Shown: positions 9,000 to 17,648, numbered from the stretch's first letter. The stretch: 64,000 bases of DNA from Paenibacillus tarimensis (GCF_021532315.1 NZ_JAKGAO010000004.1:558001-622000), one strand, 5' to 3'. Numbers and translations: made by a program. The notes: generated by a model from the sequence alone, not told the origin.

Positions 9000-9090
9000 T
9001 CGAAAAAGGCAAACCCATACGAAAGTTGGGGACGCAAAGCCACGGGCCTAAGTTTCTAAGAATAAGGCAGCCGGGTTGCCGAAAGGATAA
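9000..9090 (+). promoter_or_regulatory. c-di-GMP-I (GEMM-I) riboswitch
   Basis: The conserved elements are all present in order: GGCAAACC (9008-9015), the GAAA tetraloop of P2 (9021-9024), GGGACGCAAAGCCACGGGCC (9029-9048), then GGCAGCCGGGTTGCCG (9066-9081) with the receptor part of the second helix. This is the Vc2-type class I aptamer. It is followed at once by an intrinsic terminator, so control by premature termination is likely. Bases 9082-9088 (AAAGGAT) can pair with 9097-9103 inside the terminator stem, a candidate antiterminator. It governs the FapA/STAS/HD-GYP operon. Confidence 0.95.
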
Positions 9091-9091
9091 T

Positions 9092-9119
9092 AGACCATCC
9101 TTTTCGGATGGTCTTTTTG
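9092..9119 (+). terminator. Riboswitch-linked terminator
   Basis: AGACCATCC / GGATGGTCT (9092-9100, 9106-9114) with loop TTTTC and a T5 tail, right after the aptamer and 50 bases before the first gene of the operon. It is the probable expression platform. Confidence 0.9.
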
Positions 9120-9170
9120 TCATCTAAATTTGGAACTTATTTGATATTAAAGCAGAAAGAGGGTGAAGCG

Positions 9171-11234
9171 ATGGAACGTAGTGTTGTATCCAAGGGGAAA
9201 ACGGTGCTTGAGGCTGTTGATCTAGGATTAGTCTTGTTAGGTATTTCCAAAGAAAGCGCAAACATAGAAATTATTGAATCCGAATCCAAGGCATTGTTTG
9301 GATTAAAGTCAAAACCAGCCGTTGTTCGTATCACTGTTTTACACCCGGTTAAGACGGAGCAGGCCGCTGTGCTGCAACCGGCACTATCAATCAATGATTA
9401 TATAGAACATCTTGCAGAAACCGACCTGTCAGTCCAGGAACAAAGTCGTATTAAACCGGAGAACATTAGTGGTAATACGGAGCATGAAGGAAAAGCGTGG
9501 GTCAAGGATGGCCAGATTTTTGCGAAAACATCCCCTAACAATTATCCTTTGATAAGTCCAGTCGGCTTCGCCCGGCTGAAGAAGAACGGAATACCAATTG
9601 AAAAGACGGTTATCTTGACGGAGCAGGACAAGATTGAGGTTTCACTAGAAGAAGATATTAAAGAGCCTGATTGGCGTATAGATCTGATTGATGCTGATAT
9701 GAAAGCCGTCTTAGAAGTAAAGCCTGGATCCAGATTAGAGCGCCGTCTGAAGGATTCGATTCCAAGCACTCACCTGCTGCTGGAAGTAGAAGAGTGTGTG
9801 GAAGTTCTGCAGATTAATGAAGAAGAGATACACAACAAACTGGCCGACATGGGTGTTACATGCGGCATTATCCCCGAGGCGATACAAGAAGCGTGCAAAG
9901 CCAAGGAGCCCGGAAGCTATGTGGTTGCCAAGGGTGTTGAACCGGTGAAAGGCGAGAACGGCCGATTTGAGATGAGCTTCGATACGATGGCTCGTACGGT
10001 TCAACCCAAAAAGCGTGAAGACGGCACGATCGATTACAGAGAAATTAAGGAGTTTCCGGCTGTAGAGGAAGGCCAGATCCTAGGGTTCATCATTCCACGG
10101 GTTCCGGGACAAGCAGGCAGCAATGTCAAAGGAGAGCCAGTAGAACCATTGCCGGTTCATGACATTGTCTGGATCGAGGGATATGGCACCACGTGGACTG
10201 ATAGCGGCAGCCAGGTTGTAGCTACCAGGGCAGGAATGCCGCAATTCCACCAGCAGGGGTTAAGAGTAAGGGTATCCATCATCCCGAAGCTTCTGCATAG
10301 AGGTGATGTCACATTAGAAAGCGGCAATCTTCATTTTCTTGGTGATATTGAAGTTACCGGGTCAGTACAGGACAGTATGAAGGTGGAGTCAAGCGGCAGC
10401 GTGACGATTCGGGGTAATGTGAATATGGCCAATGTTGTTGCTTCTCAGTCACTAATCGTGAAAGCTAATATTATTTCGAGCAAGATAACCGTTGGTAAAG
10501 GGAACCTGCTGTATGCCGAGATGGAGCCGCTGCTGAAAGAAATCACTGCCAAAATTGCAATATTGAGCGCTGCTATTGAACAGATTGGCCAAGCCGCCGC
10601 TTTTAAAATGAACGATTTCAAAACTTCGGGACTTCGGCCTTTGTTGAACGTTCTGCTCAGAGGGAAATTCAAGACACTCGCGGATGCGCTTGAACAGCTG
10701 ACGACCAAGATAGAAGCGAATCGTTCATACCTGGATGAAGAGTGGCATCTGTATGGCAAGGAAATATATAGCGGATTTCTGAATCAGATCAAGAGCCATT
10801 TTCGTACACCGGAAGACTTGCGCCTTTTTATGACCAAGACAGAGTACTTCTACTCATTAGTCGAGCCACCGCTGCAAAATCATGTTTTTACAAAGTTTGA
10901 TTATGCACACAACAGCCAAATATACTCCGGGGGAGATATCAGTATTGGCAAAGGCTGCTACAATAGTATGATTTTCTGCCAGGGTACGCTGGAGGTCTAC
11001 GGGTTTGTAAAGGGTGGAGTTTACTTTGCCCAGAAGGGAATTATTATCAGGGAAGCGGGAGCGGCGGGCCATGCAACAACTAAGCTTCATGTACCCGAGC
11101 AAGCCAGCATCCGGATCGACAAGGTGCTGGAAGGGACGGTAGTCCAGCTGGGTAAGCGAACACATAAGTTCATTGAAGACAGCAGCAGGGTTCATGTCCG
11201 TTTAAATTCAGACGGCGAGATCATAATTCGTTAG
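9171..11234 (+). CDS. Jag_N-DUF342 (FapA family) protein
   Basis: About 687 residues from ATG 9171, which has AGAGGGTG upstream; the frame is open further 5' but those codons overlap the riboswitch terminator. Residues ~1-55 form a Jag_N-like domain (GKTVLEAVDLGLVLLGIS, KALFGLKSKPAVVRI). From ~145 to the end it is a DUF342/FapA domain with the VKPGSRLERR segment, the repeated Gly-rich beta-helix turns (GDVTLESGNLHFLGDIEVTG) and a central coiled-coil region ~440-500. FapA-family proteins are polymer-like cytoplasmic proteins linked in some bacteria to flagellar or surface assembly and sporulation; the molecular role is not settled. Riboswitch control implies a c-di-GMP-regulated output. Confidence 0.88.
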   Translation: MERSVVSKGKTVLEAVDLGLVLLGISKESANIEIIESESKALFGLKSKPAVVRITVLHPVKTEQAAVLQPALSINDYIEHLAETDLSVQEQSRIKPENISGNTEHEGKAWVKDGQIFAKTSPNNYPLISPVGFARLKKNGIPIEKTVILTEQDKIEVSLEEDIKEPDWRIDLIDADMKAVLEVKPGSRLERRLKDSIPSTHLLLEVEECVEVLQINEEEIHNKLADMGVTCGIIPEAIQEACKAKEPGSYVVAKGVEPVKGENGRFEMSFDTMARTVQPKKREDGTIDYREIKEFPAVEEGQILGFIIPRVPGQAGSNVKGEPVEPLPVHDIVWIEGYGTTWTDSGSQVVATRAGMPQFHQQGLRVRVSIIPKLLHRGDVTLESGNLHFLGDIEVTGSVQDSMKVESSGSVTIRGNVNMANVVASQSLIVKANIISSKITVGKGNLLYAEMEPLLKEITAKIAILSAAIEQIGQAAAFKMNDFKTSGLRPLLNVLLRGKFKTLADALEQLTTKIEANRSYLDEEWHLYGKEIYSGFLNQIKSHFRTPEDLRLFMTKTEYFYSLVEPPLQNHVFTKFDYAHNSQIYSGGDISIGKGCYNSMIFCQGTLEVYGFVKGGVYFAQKGIIIREAGAAGHATTKLHVPEQASIRIDKVLEGTVVQLGKRTHKFIEDSSRVHVRLNSDGEIIIR

Positions 11235-11245
11235 GAGTGGTTGGG

Positions 11246-11557
11246 ATGTTCACGTATCAATTGGATACGAAGGAAGATATGGTCACCCTTAGTTGTGAGG
11301 GTGACATCGATATTGATGCTAGTGAAGTGTTCGAGGATGGTATTCAGCCGGTTGTGTCAGGCTATTCAACGATCATCTTTGATTTTGAACAAATTTATTT
11401 TGTTGATTCATCGGGTATCGGGCTTATTATCAAGCTCGTAAACGAATTGCAGGAGGCGGGGAAGACCGTACGTATTGAACGGATCCGTCCTGAAGTGATG
11501 GAAGTATTCGAACTCCTGCAGATAGATGAAATACTGGGCAAGGACACGTTTTTGTAA
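11246..11557 (+). CDS. STAS-domain anti-sigma factor antagonist (RsbV/SpoIIAA-like)
   Basis: 103 residues forming one STAS domain. The phosphorylatable Ser lies in VDSSGIGLIIKL, the site where RsbW/SpoIIAB kinases act. AGGAG at 11233-11237 precedes ATG 11246, 11 bases after the FapA stop. In the partner-switching scheme the unphosphorylated form binds and neutralises an anti-sigma kinase. Its candidate kinase is the ATPase tail of the HD-GYP protein at 12356 and its candidate phosphatase is the protein at 7776. No sigma factor gene is in the window. Confidence 0.9.
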   Translation: MFTYQLDTKEDMVTLSCEGDIDIDASEVFEDGIQPVVSGYSTIIFDFEQIYFVDSSGIGLIIKLVNELQEAGKTVRIERIRPEVMEVFELLQIDEILGKDTFL

Positions 11558-11666
11558 CAGCAGAATGAAGCAGTTTGAGCGGTGAAGCTGATTCCCCTTA
11601 GGGAAGATAACATACTGGCATCCTCAACATCTTTGTGCCATACAGCTTGGAGAGGAGGTGAAAGCT

Positions 11667-11756
11667 ATGAAATATCGTGTTCTGCGTGTTGTTTATGGTG
11701 TGGCTGTTGTTGCAGCATTGGCGCTGGCTACAATTATTCAAAGACCTTGGAACTAA
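11667..11756 (+). CDS. 29-residue single-span membrane peptide
   Basis: Short frame with an exceptionally good ribosome site (GGAGAGGAGGTG, 6 bases before ATG). The product begins MKYRVLRVVYG, continues as a Val/Ala/Leu-rich stretch of ~15 residues long enough to span the membrane, and ends IIQRPWN. The basic N-terminus predicts an N-in orientation. It lies between the STAS and DUF5317 genes in the riboswitch operon and would be missed by length-filtered gene finding. Function unknown; it could be a small partner of the membrane HD-GYP protein. Confidence 0.7.
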   Translation: MKYRVLRVVYGVAVVAALALATIIQRPWN

Positions 11757-11773
11757 TTATCTGAATAGATCAT

Positions 11774-11797
11774 GGGATCGGACCTCTGTCCGATCCC
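11774..11797 (+). terminator. Strong hairpin between small peptide and DUF5317 genes
   Basis: GGGATCGGAC / GTCCGATCCC, a 10 bp perfect stem with CTCT loop, followed by GCTATTT, which is only a weak T tract. It may act as a partial terminator or mRNA stabiliser inside the operon. Confidence 0.5.
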
Positions 11798-11825
11798 GCT
11801 ATTTAACCGGTTGGGATGTGATGTC

Positions 11826-12359
11826 ATGTTCTATTTTCTCATAATCGGTTTTCTGATTGCTGCTTTGAAAGGAAATAATCCAATCACAACGCTGCAGCAT
11901 ATTGAATTCAGAGCATCCTATTTACTTTTCATTGGACTCGGTATTCAAATAGCGCTTGCTTATTATACAGCTGCCACGGGAGAATCACTGCCTTATGTAC
12001 TCGAAGCCGCTTTTATTGTTCTTGTCCTGTCACTCATGATAAATAGGGGGAAGCCCGGCATTAAGCTCGTGCTGGCCGGATGCTCGCTTAATTTGGCTGC
12101 CTTGCTCTTTAATGGCGGTAAAATGCCTGTATCTTATAAAGCGCTGCAGATTGCAGATCTTGAACATTTGAGTGATTATTCGTCCGCTTCGCGTCATCAG
12201 CATATGGATTCCCAGCATATTCAATGGTTAGGGGACTGGATCCCTTTCTTTACCCCAATTGGAACCAACTATGTATTAAGTCCCGGTGATTTGGTCATTG
12301 GGGCTGGATTAATTATTTACATTGTCCGCATTACTAAATGGAGAGTAACTGTGATATGA
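11826..12359 (+). CDS. DUF5317-like membrane protein
   Basis: About 177 residues with five or so hydrophobic segments (FYFLIIGFLIAAL near the start; YLLFIGLGIQIALAYY; AAFIVLVLSLMI; LVLAGCSLNLAALLF; LVIGAGLIIYIV at the end) and the N-G-G-K-M-P-V-S motif shared by DUF5317 proteins. Its function is unknown. ATG 11826 is preferred over an in-frame ATG at 11772 that overlaps the hairpin. The stop overlaps the next ATG (ATGA), so it is translationally coupled to the HD-GYP protein. Confidence 0.7.
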   Translation: MFYFLIIGFLIAALKGNNPITTLQHIEFRASYLLFIGLGIQIALAYYTAATGESLPYVLEAAFIVLVLSLMINRGKPGIKLVLAGCSLNLAALLFNGGKMPVSYKALQIADLEHLSDYSSASRHQHMDSQHIQWLGDWIPFFTPIGTNYVLSPGDLVIGAGLIIYIVRITKWRVTVI

Positions 12360-14419
12360 AAGAGAAAAATGGGTATACGTGGCTGCTGTGTTTATTGGCT
12401 CTAGCTTCTTGTGTTTACATTCTCCAAGACATTAATCACGTCCATATTGTGCAAGCGTTGCCCATATTTATGCTCATCATTTTACTGGACCTGTTTCCGG
12501 TTAGACTACCCAGCGGTGATGAATATAGTGGTGGTGTCACAGGTTTTTTGATTCTTCTTTTGGCATATGGTCTCGAAACGGCTTACTTTGGAATTGTATT
12601 CAGTACATTCTTTTATTATTTGAAAACCTCCGGTTGGAAGCTGCGTCGTATTCCATACTTTCGTATGTCGTGTACGATTGGCATGTATACCGTATGTATA
12701 TCCGTAACATCGTCTGTGATAAACCATCTAAGCGGTGCTTCGATGTATATTACATCTGCAGTTGGAGCTTTGACCTTCGAGATTGTGAATATACTTCTGC
12801 TTGCAGGAATTTTCACCTCGGTTGCGGGAGCCAAATATTTTGAGAATATTCATTTTAAGCTTAAAGAGCTGATCGTCCCGCTAATTTTGTGTACGACGGT
12901 CGTGCCGCATTTTATTCATCATCTCGAGACACGTCAACTGGTATTTGAGACGATCTATACGGCTATGTTTTTAACGCTGATTATTTTCTTCTCAAGGGCC
13001 TATCTGCATCAGGCTCAGCTTCGGAAGCGGGCGTCAGAAGAGTTTATTAGGCTATGTGAAGTCAGACAGGCCAAACCCTCTCACGGACATGGCTCGAGGC
13101 TAGGCGTGTTCGCCGAGTATGTAATAGATAAAACGGGTTATAAAGGCAGCGGCAAAAATGAGCTTGTCATGTCAGCCATCCTGCATGATATCGGAAAAGT
13201 GCAAATCCCCCCGCATATACTTACGAAACGAGGAGCCTTATCGCTCTCTGAGGAAAAAGAATACCAGTCTCATAGTGAAAAGGGTGCTGAGACCATCCTG
13301 CATATCACTGGGAATAAGAAGGTTGCCGACTGGATTCGTTATCATCATGAACGCTTTGATGGTAAAGGTTACCCATCAGGCCTAAAAGGCAAGGAGATTC
13401 CTATAGAATCAAGGATTATCGCGCTGTGCAATCAACTCGACTATGTATTGGCGGAGCCTGTTTCGGATGAAGCAGCCTATCAAAAGCTGCTGCAGCAATC
13501 AGGCAGGGTACTTGATCCTGTATTAGTCAGTCAGCTGGAAATAGAAGACATACGGTATTTACGCAGCCGCATCACGTACACAGTTGAGACAGAAGAGGCA
13601 GAAGAGCAGGAAGAGTTAGTGGCTGAGAGTGAACGGGGAGGCTTCATTGGAAGTACGAGCCTGATTAGATACAAACCAGATGAAGCGCTGTCCGGCTTGA
13701 CGGTGCCTGCCTTGGCAGATGAAATCAAACTCCTGGCTGCACGTGCATTCGAGACTAGACAATATTTCTTCGAATTAATGAAAGACAATGGCAGAACCTT
13801 TGAGGTGCATTTTCATCCCGAACCCCATGAAGTCAGTATCATCATGTCGGATATCACGCCTGCGATACAATACAGAGACACCATTCATAATAATATTATG
13901 CGTTCTTACAAGGATGTAATTGAAACCTTATCGAACAGTAAGGTAGACATCTGCTTATCCAGGGAAGAAATACAAGAACAGCTTGGAACTTATATTGCTT
14001 CCATGGAAGTGAAAGAGAAGGGCGATGTGGCCATCAGCCGAACTTTCGTAGCAGAGCATTATCCTGATCAGCAGGATGCCAAGCGATTAATGCATATCAA
14101 ATTGGCCGTTTCTGAGGGCGTTACGAATTTAATCAAGCATGCAGTTGGCGGCCGCGTATCCTTATATTGCAAAGAGGATCGAATGCAGATCTTGATTACG
14201 GACCAAGGTTCTGGAATTCCTCTACATGAACTTCCAAAAACAGTATTGGTATCCGGATACAGCAGCAAGCGATCTCTAGGTAAAGGGTTTGCGCTTATGC
14301 ATGCATCAACAGATCACGTATCCTTACACACGTATTCAAAGGGAACATCTCTTCTTCTAGAGTTCAATGCTCTAATGAATGGACAAGGGAACGCTTCTTC
14401 ATACCAACCAGCGGGTTAA
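12356..14419 (+). CDS. Membrane HD-GYP protein with RsbT/RsbW-like ATPase tail
   Basis: 687 residues from ATG 12356 (GGAGAG at 12340-12345). Residues ~1-220 hold six to seven hydrophobic spans forming a membrane sensor. An HD-GYP domain follows (~235-400): H in HGSRLGVFA, HDIGKVQIP, HSEKGAETIL, HHERFDGKGYPSGL. HD-GYP domains hydrolyse c-di-GMP. The Asp usual in the later V-A-D-x-F-D-A motif is Asn here (LCNQLDYVL), so activity may be reduced. The last ~140 residues form a GHKL ATPase like RsbT/RsbW (SEGVTNLIKHA, DQGSGIP, GKGFALMHASTD, GT near the end). The fusion physically links c-di-GMP turnover to partner switching. Confidence 0.87.
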   Translation: MKEKNGYTWLLCLLALASCVYILQDINHVHIVQALPIFMLIILLDLFPVRLPSGDEYSGGVTGFLILLLAYGLETAYFGIVFSTFFYYLKTSGWKLRRIPYFRMSCTIGMYTVCISVTSSVINHLSGASMYITSAVGALTFEIVNILLLAGIFTSVAGAKYFENIHFKLKELIVPLILCTTVVPHFIHHLETRQLVFETIYTAMFLTLIIFFSRAYLHQAQLRKRASEEFIRLCEVRQAKPSHGHGSRLGVFAEYVIDKTGYKGSGKNELVMSAILHDIGKVQIPPHILTKRGALSLSEEKEYQSHSEKGAETILHITGNKKVADWIRYHHERFDGKGYPSGLKGKEIPIESRIIALCNQLDYVLAEPVSDEAAYQKLLQQSGRVLDPVLVSQLEIEDIRYLRSRITYTVETEEAEEQEELVAESERGGFIGSTSLIRYKPDEALSGLTVPALADEIKLLAARAFETRQYFFELMKDNGRTFEVHFHPEPHEVSIIMSDITPAIQYRDTIHNNIMRSYKDVIETLSNSKVDICLSREEIQEQLGTYIASMEVKEKGDVAISRTFVAEHYPDQQDAKRLMHIKLAVSEGVTNLIKHAVGGRVSLYCKEDRMQILITDQGSGIPLHELPKTVLVSGYSSKRSLGKGFALMHASTDHVSLHTYSKGTSLLLEFNALMNGQGNASSYQPAG

Positions 14420-14444
14420 GGTTCAAATTCAATATTCTTAGGAA

Positions 14445-14478
14445 AGGAGGCCGGTAAACAGGTCTCCTTATTTGTTTG
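14445..14478 (+). terminator. Terminator of the riboswitch operon
   Basis: AGGAGGCC / GGTCTCCT (14445-14452, 14461-14468, one G-T pair) followed by TATTTGTTTG. A moderate terminator 25 bases after the HD-GYP stop. Confidence 0.6.
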
Positions 14479-14487
14479 TGCGTAAAA

Positions 14488-15051
14488 TTATACTCTACTC
14501 GGTACAATGCTAGTTATAAACTTTGGTTTGTAAAAGAAATTGATAAGAACCCCAGTAAATTTTTTTATTAATACTTTATATTCTTCAATAGTGACTTTAT
14601 TTCCATGAATCAATACTTCGAAAATCGCCCCATATTCGATAATTTTGAAATTTGCATTTCGATATCCATTTCGCAAATAAAAATTCTTGCGCTTAAGCCG
14701 TTGTTCATTATTGTCTGATAATTCATCTATTGCTTCGATATTCAATATGATACGATTGTCTGCGTATTTTTGACTGATTTCAGCCAGTATAGTTGTTCCG
14801 TAACCTTTTGATTGTACTTCAGGTGAAATAGCCAAATATAACACGAATGTTAAATTTTTATTCGAGATTAGGTAGGCGTATCCAACAAATACATCATCAT
14901 CGTAAAAGGCATTAAAATCAACAAATTCTTTTCTTGATCTCCATAATAAAAACCATAAAGGAATTCGCTCATTTTCCGGAAATGATATTTTGTATAAATT
15001 TTCAATTCTAAATAAGTCTTTTGAGTGTTTTGTTATCGTTTCTGTCCTCAT
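14488..15051 (-). CDS. GNAT-family N-acetyltransferase
   Basis: 187 residues. The acetyl-CoA loop is in VQSKGYGTTIL, after a LAISPEVQ strand, and FYLRNGY matches the late GNAT motif. The substrate cannot be told. A perfect AAGGAGG lies 10 bases before the ATG. The gene is AT-rich compared with the signalling cluster to its left, suggesting a different origin. It stands alone, upstream of nothing on its own strand. Confidence 0.8.
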   Translation of the reverse strand: MRTETITKHSKDLFRIENLYKISFPENERIPLWFLLWRSRKEFVDFNAFYDDDVFVGYAYLISNKNLTFVLYLAISPEVQSKGYGTTILAEISQKYADNRIILNIEAIDELSDNNEQRLKRKNFYLRNGYRNANFKIIEYGAIFEVLIHGNKVTIEEYKVLIKKFTGVLINFFYKPKFITSIVPSRV

Positions 15052-15095
15052 ACTTAAGATGAACCTCCTTTAAAGTAGCGCTCCATAGAATTTAC

Positions 15096-15132
15096 AGAAA
15101 AAAGACCTAATGATATGGATGATTAGGTCTTT
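15096..15132 (-). terminator. Terminator of the lipase gene
   Basis: Perfect 11 bp stem AAAGACCTAAT / ATTAGGTCTTT with a T6 tail read on the minus strand, 30 bases after the lipase stop. Confidence 0.85.
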
Positions 15133-15161
15133 ATATAGTAAAAGCTACTTCCTCAATTATG

Positions 15162-16451
15162 TTACTTTTGTCGGGACAGTTTACCAAAATCCTTAATCGT
15201 AGTTGTCAGATATTCTAAGTCAGGAGTATAGTGGTCACCGTTATATTCATACAGGGTTACATCTGCTCCCACCATTTTAAACCTATTATAGGCATTTAGT
15301 GTGTTGAAATGTGGTACGATATCATCGTTCTTACCTGAATGGAACATGATTTTTGCTTTAGGAGTCCAACCGCTAATAAGGTTTAGTTGTTCAAGGACAC
15401 TAGACAATTCCTCGTTATCACCATTCATGATGATTTCTTGTAAAAACGGTAAGTTTATAATTTCGCTTAATTTACTGGAAGGTGGACTAAGTGCATCTAA
15501 AGAACTCTTGACTTCGTAATTCCATACCTTTTCTAAGGGTACATCGATGTTACTAAACTTAAGCAAACTATATAATGTCCAATTATAAATACCAGCATTT
15601 TCACCCAAATCGTCGCCTTCAAGATCAAGAGTATCGCTTTGGAACATAGATGGCAAATCATACGGTCCAGCTAATGGGGATGTAGCAATAAGATTGAATT
15701 CTTTCGAATATTTTTGTTCGATAGCTTTATGAGTTGCTAAAGCAGCTCCTCCTCCTTCAGACCACCCCGTCAAGAATAATTTACTGTCCGTCATAATTTT
15801 TAATTTTTTTGTTAGTTCTTTTGTTGCTCTAAGCATATCTACTGAATAGTTTGCTAGTTCGCTTGGTATATTATACGGGTGGTCCAAATGTTTAGAAACA
15901 TTATACCCGGCATAATCTGGAGCACTCACGACATATCCCTTTGATGCAAAAGTTAGAATCATCATTCTTGTCTCACCAAAATCAGCATCAGGCGTAGCCG
16001 CCTGTCCTTGGAATAAGGAAGGTGCATCATTAGATCCTTCGCCACCAGGCATTGGAATAGGTAGCATTGTACCGTGGTGGTATTGCAAGAAAGAAGGTTT
16101 TTCTTTACCACTAGGAATCGTTACAAGACCTGATAATACAACGGGTTTTCCATTTTGTACTGACTTGTAAGTAATAGAATAGAGAGAAACATCATAAGCC
16201 AAGAGTCGTCTTATATTTTTCTCAGGATTTAATTTATTAATTTGTTTTGTAGTTAAATCATTTACCTTTTTATAGCTGATCAATGACCCTCTTTCATCCT
16301 TTGTGGAGATAGGTTGGTTTTTTGAAAGATGAATGCTCTGATATGTTGTTAATTCCGTAGCTGTGTTTTTTTGATCCTGTGCACTTGCAGGAATGCTAAC
16401 TCCAGCAAGCAGTGTTGATACGGTTAATGTAGATAGTAGTAACTTTTTCAT
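15162..16451 (-). CDS. Secreted lipase/esterase (LIP-family alpha/beta hydrolase)
   Basis: 429 residues. The signal peptide MKKLLLSTLTVSTLLAGVSI ends ASA|QD. The body matches secretory-lipase alpha/beta hydrolases: HHGTMLP loop, Ser231 nucleophile in TGWSEGGGA, acid in SGKNDDIVP and His in NGDHYTP near the C-terminus. It probably hydrolyses acyl esters outside the cell. AAAAAGGAGA lies just before ATG 16451. Its promoter has the 19-base spacer and central dyad typical of MerR-controlled genes, and a merR gene is divergent. Confidence 0.83.
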   Translation of the reverse strand: MKKLLLSTLTVSTLLAGVSIPASAQDQKNTATELTTYQSIHLSKNQPISTKDERGSLISYKKVNDLTTKQINKLNPEKNIRRLLAYDVSLYSITYKSVQNGKPVVLSGLVTIPSGKEKPSFLQYHHGTMLPIPMPGGEGSNDAPSLFQGQAATPDADFGETRMMILTFASKGYVVSAPDYAGYNVSKHLDHPYNIPSELANYSVDMLRATKELTKKLKIMTDSKLFLTGWSEGGGAALATHKAIEQKYSKEFNLIATSPLAGPYDLPSMFQSDTLDLEGDDLGENAGIYNWTLYSLLKFSNIDVPLEKVWNYEVKSSLDALSPPSSKLSEIINLPFLQEIIMNGDNEELSSVLEQLNLISGWTPKAKIMFHSGKNDDIVPHFNTLNAYNRFKMVGADVTLYEYNGDHYTPDLEYLTTTIKDFGKLSRQK

Positions 16452-16510
16452 GTGACAAATCTCCTTTTTTAAAAGGCATTGAGAATGCCTTCGGTAATGT
16501 TTATAATTAC

Positions 16511-16541
16511 ACTATAGAGTCTATACCAGGTATAGAGTAAA
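16511..16541 (-). promoter_or_regulatory. MerR-type promoter/operator of the lipase gene
   Basis: On the minus strand: TTTACT (16536-16541), 19-base spacer, TATAGT (16511-16516). The spacer contains the perfect dyad CTATACC-A-GGTATAG (16521-16535). Overlong 19-base spacers with a central dyad are the signature of MerR-family activation by DNA untwisting. The merR start at 16551 is 10 bases away, so the same site can autoregulate. Confidence 0.85.
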
Positions 16542-16550
16542 GGGGTTTTT

Positions 16551-17366
16551 ATGAAAAACATATTTTCCATTGGTGAGACCGCAAAAATTAATAATGTATC
16601 AGTTCAGGCATTACGACATTATGACAAAATCGGATTATTAAAACCTTCATACGTCAACGAAGATAGTGGGTATCGTTACTACAGTCTTGATCAGTTTATC
16701 TATTTAGACATCATCAAGTATGCCAAGATTTTTGGCATTCCATTGAAAGAAGTGAGAGATACACTTGTTTCAGGCGATATGCAAGAAATATCAATAAAGG
16801 TTAGAACTTATCAAAACATGCTAGAGAAACAGATTGATACATTACTTAGTGTACATAGAAGATTTACAAAGGTTGCAGAACTCATTGAGTACGGTATAAA
16901 AGCTGTACAGCAGCAAGAACCGTATCAAAAAAGGATTAGTGAGAGACGTATAATAAAGTTAAAAGATCGTGATGAAGTGATTAACTTTGAGTTGAATAGC
17001 AGGAAGATTGAGACAGACATGTCTCAATCTAAATTAGAATTTGCTTTCGAAAGTGGTTATTTCGTTGATATTCCGGAGTTTATCAATCTTGGTAAAGAGT
17101 CGTTTACATCAGCATATATGACGATAATGGCAGAGGGAGATATAACAAATTTTATGTCTAACAATGAATATGTCGTTAGTTATATTCCAGAAGGGGAATA
17201 TGTTTGTCTCACATACAACGAACATAATAAAAAGGAAAGAATAAAAAAGATGCAGGAGTATCTTAACGAAATTCACTTGAAAGAAACTACAGTTATCCTT
17301 GTATCTGAACTTTACGATAACTTCGATAACCAATCTCATGAAATACAAGTCTATTTACATCCTTAA
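16551..17366 (+). CDS. MerR-family regulator (BmrR-like architecture)
   Basis: 271 residues. The N-terminal winged helix (IFSIGETAKINNVSVQALRHYD, in pieces SIGETAKI and ALRHYDKIGLLKP) plus YRYYSLDQ is typical of MerR. A dimerisation helix spans ~80-115, and a C-terminal ~150-residue GyrI/BmrR-like ligand domain follows (YVVSYIPEGEYVCLTY; HEIQVYLHP). BmrR-type regulators bind hydrophobic cations or lipids and activate a neighbouring promoter. Target: the divergent lipase. AAGGGG precedes the ATG. Confidence 0.88.
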   Translation: MKNIFSIGETAKINNVSVQALRHYDKIGLLKPSYVNEDSGYRYYSLDQFIYLDIIKYAKIFGIPLKEVRDTLVSGDMQEISIKVRTYQNMLEKQIDTLLSVHRRFTKVAELIEYGIKAVQQQEPYQKRISERRIIKLKDRDEVINFELNSRKIETDMSQSKLEFAFESGYFVDIPEFINLGKESFTSAYMTIMAEGDITNFMSNNEYVVSYIPEGEYVCLTYNEHNKKERIKKMQEYLNEIHLKETTVILVSELYDNFDNQSHEIQVYLHP

Positions 17367-17434
17367 CAATATACCCAACAACAATCCTAGCTTGGACTGC
17401 AAAACGATTGCTGAGCGGGTTCAAACAAAAACAA

Positions 17435-17473
17435 AAAACCGTTGATGATTAAGTTCCAACGGTTTTGTTTTTT
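17435..17473. terminator. Terminator after merR
   Basis: AAAACCGTTG / CAACGGTTTT (17435-17444, 17457-17466) with T-rich sequence on the + side and A-rich on the other. Likely works in both directions. Confidence 0.8.
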
Positions 17474-17648
17474 GAAAAACGATTTATGGGCGAAATCAAT
17501 GGAAAAGGGCAATGTACGGGAAATTGGCGTTTTCTTTTGTGACCACATAATACTTTTGCACAAAATCCGTATTTTGTACATATGTATACATCTCAAGAAA
17601 CAGGGCTATCCGCCCTGTTGTTGTTGATTTTTCCCCCGTAGTAGCGTG

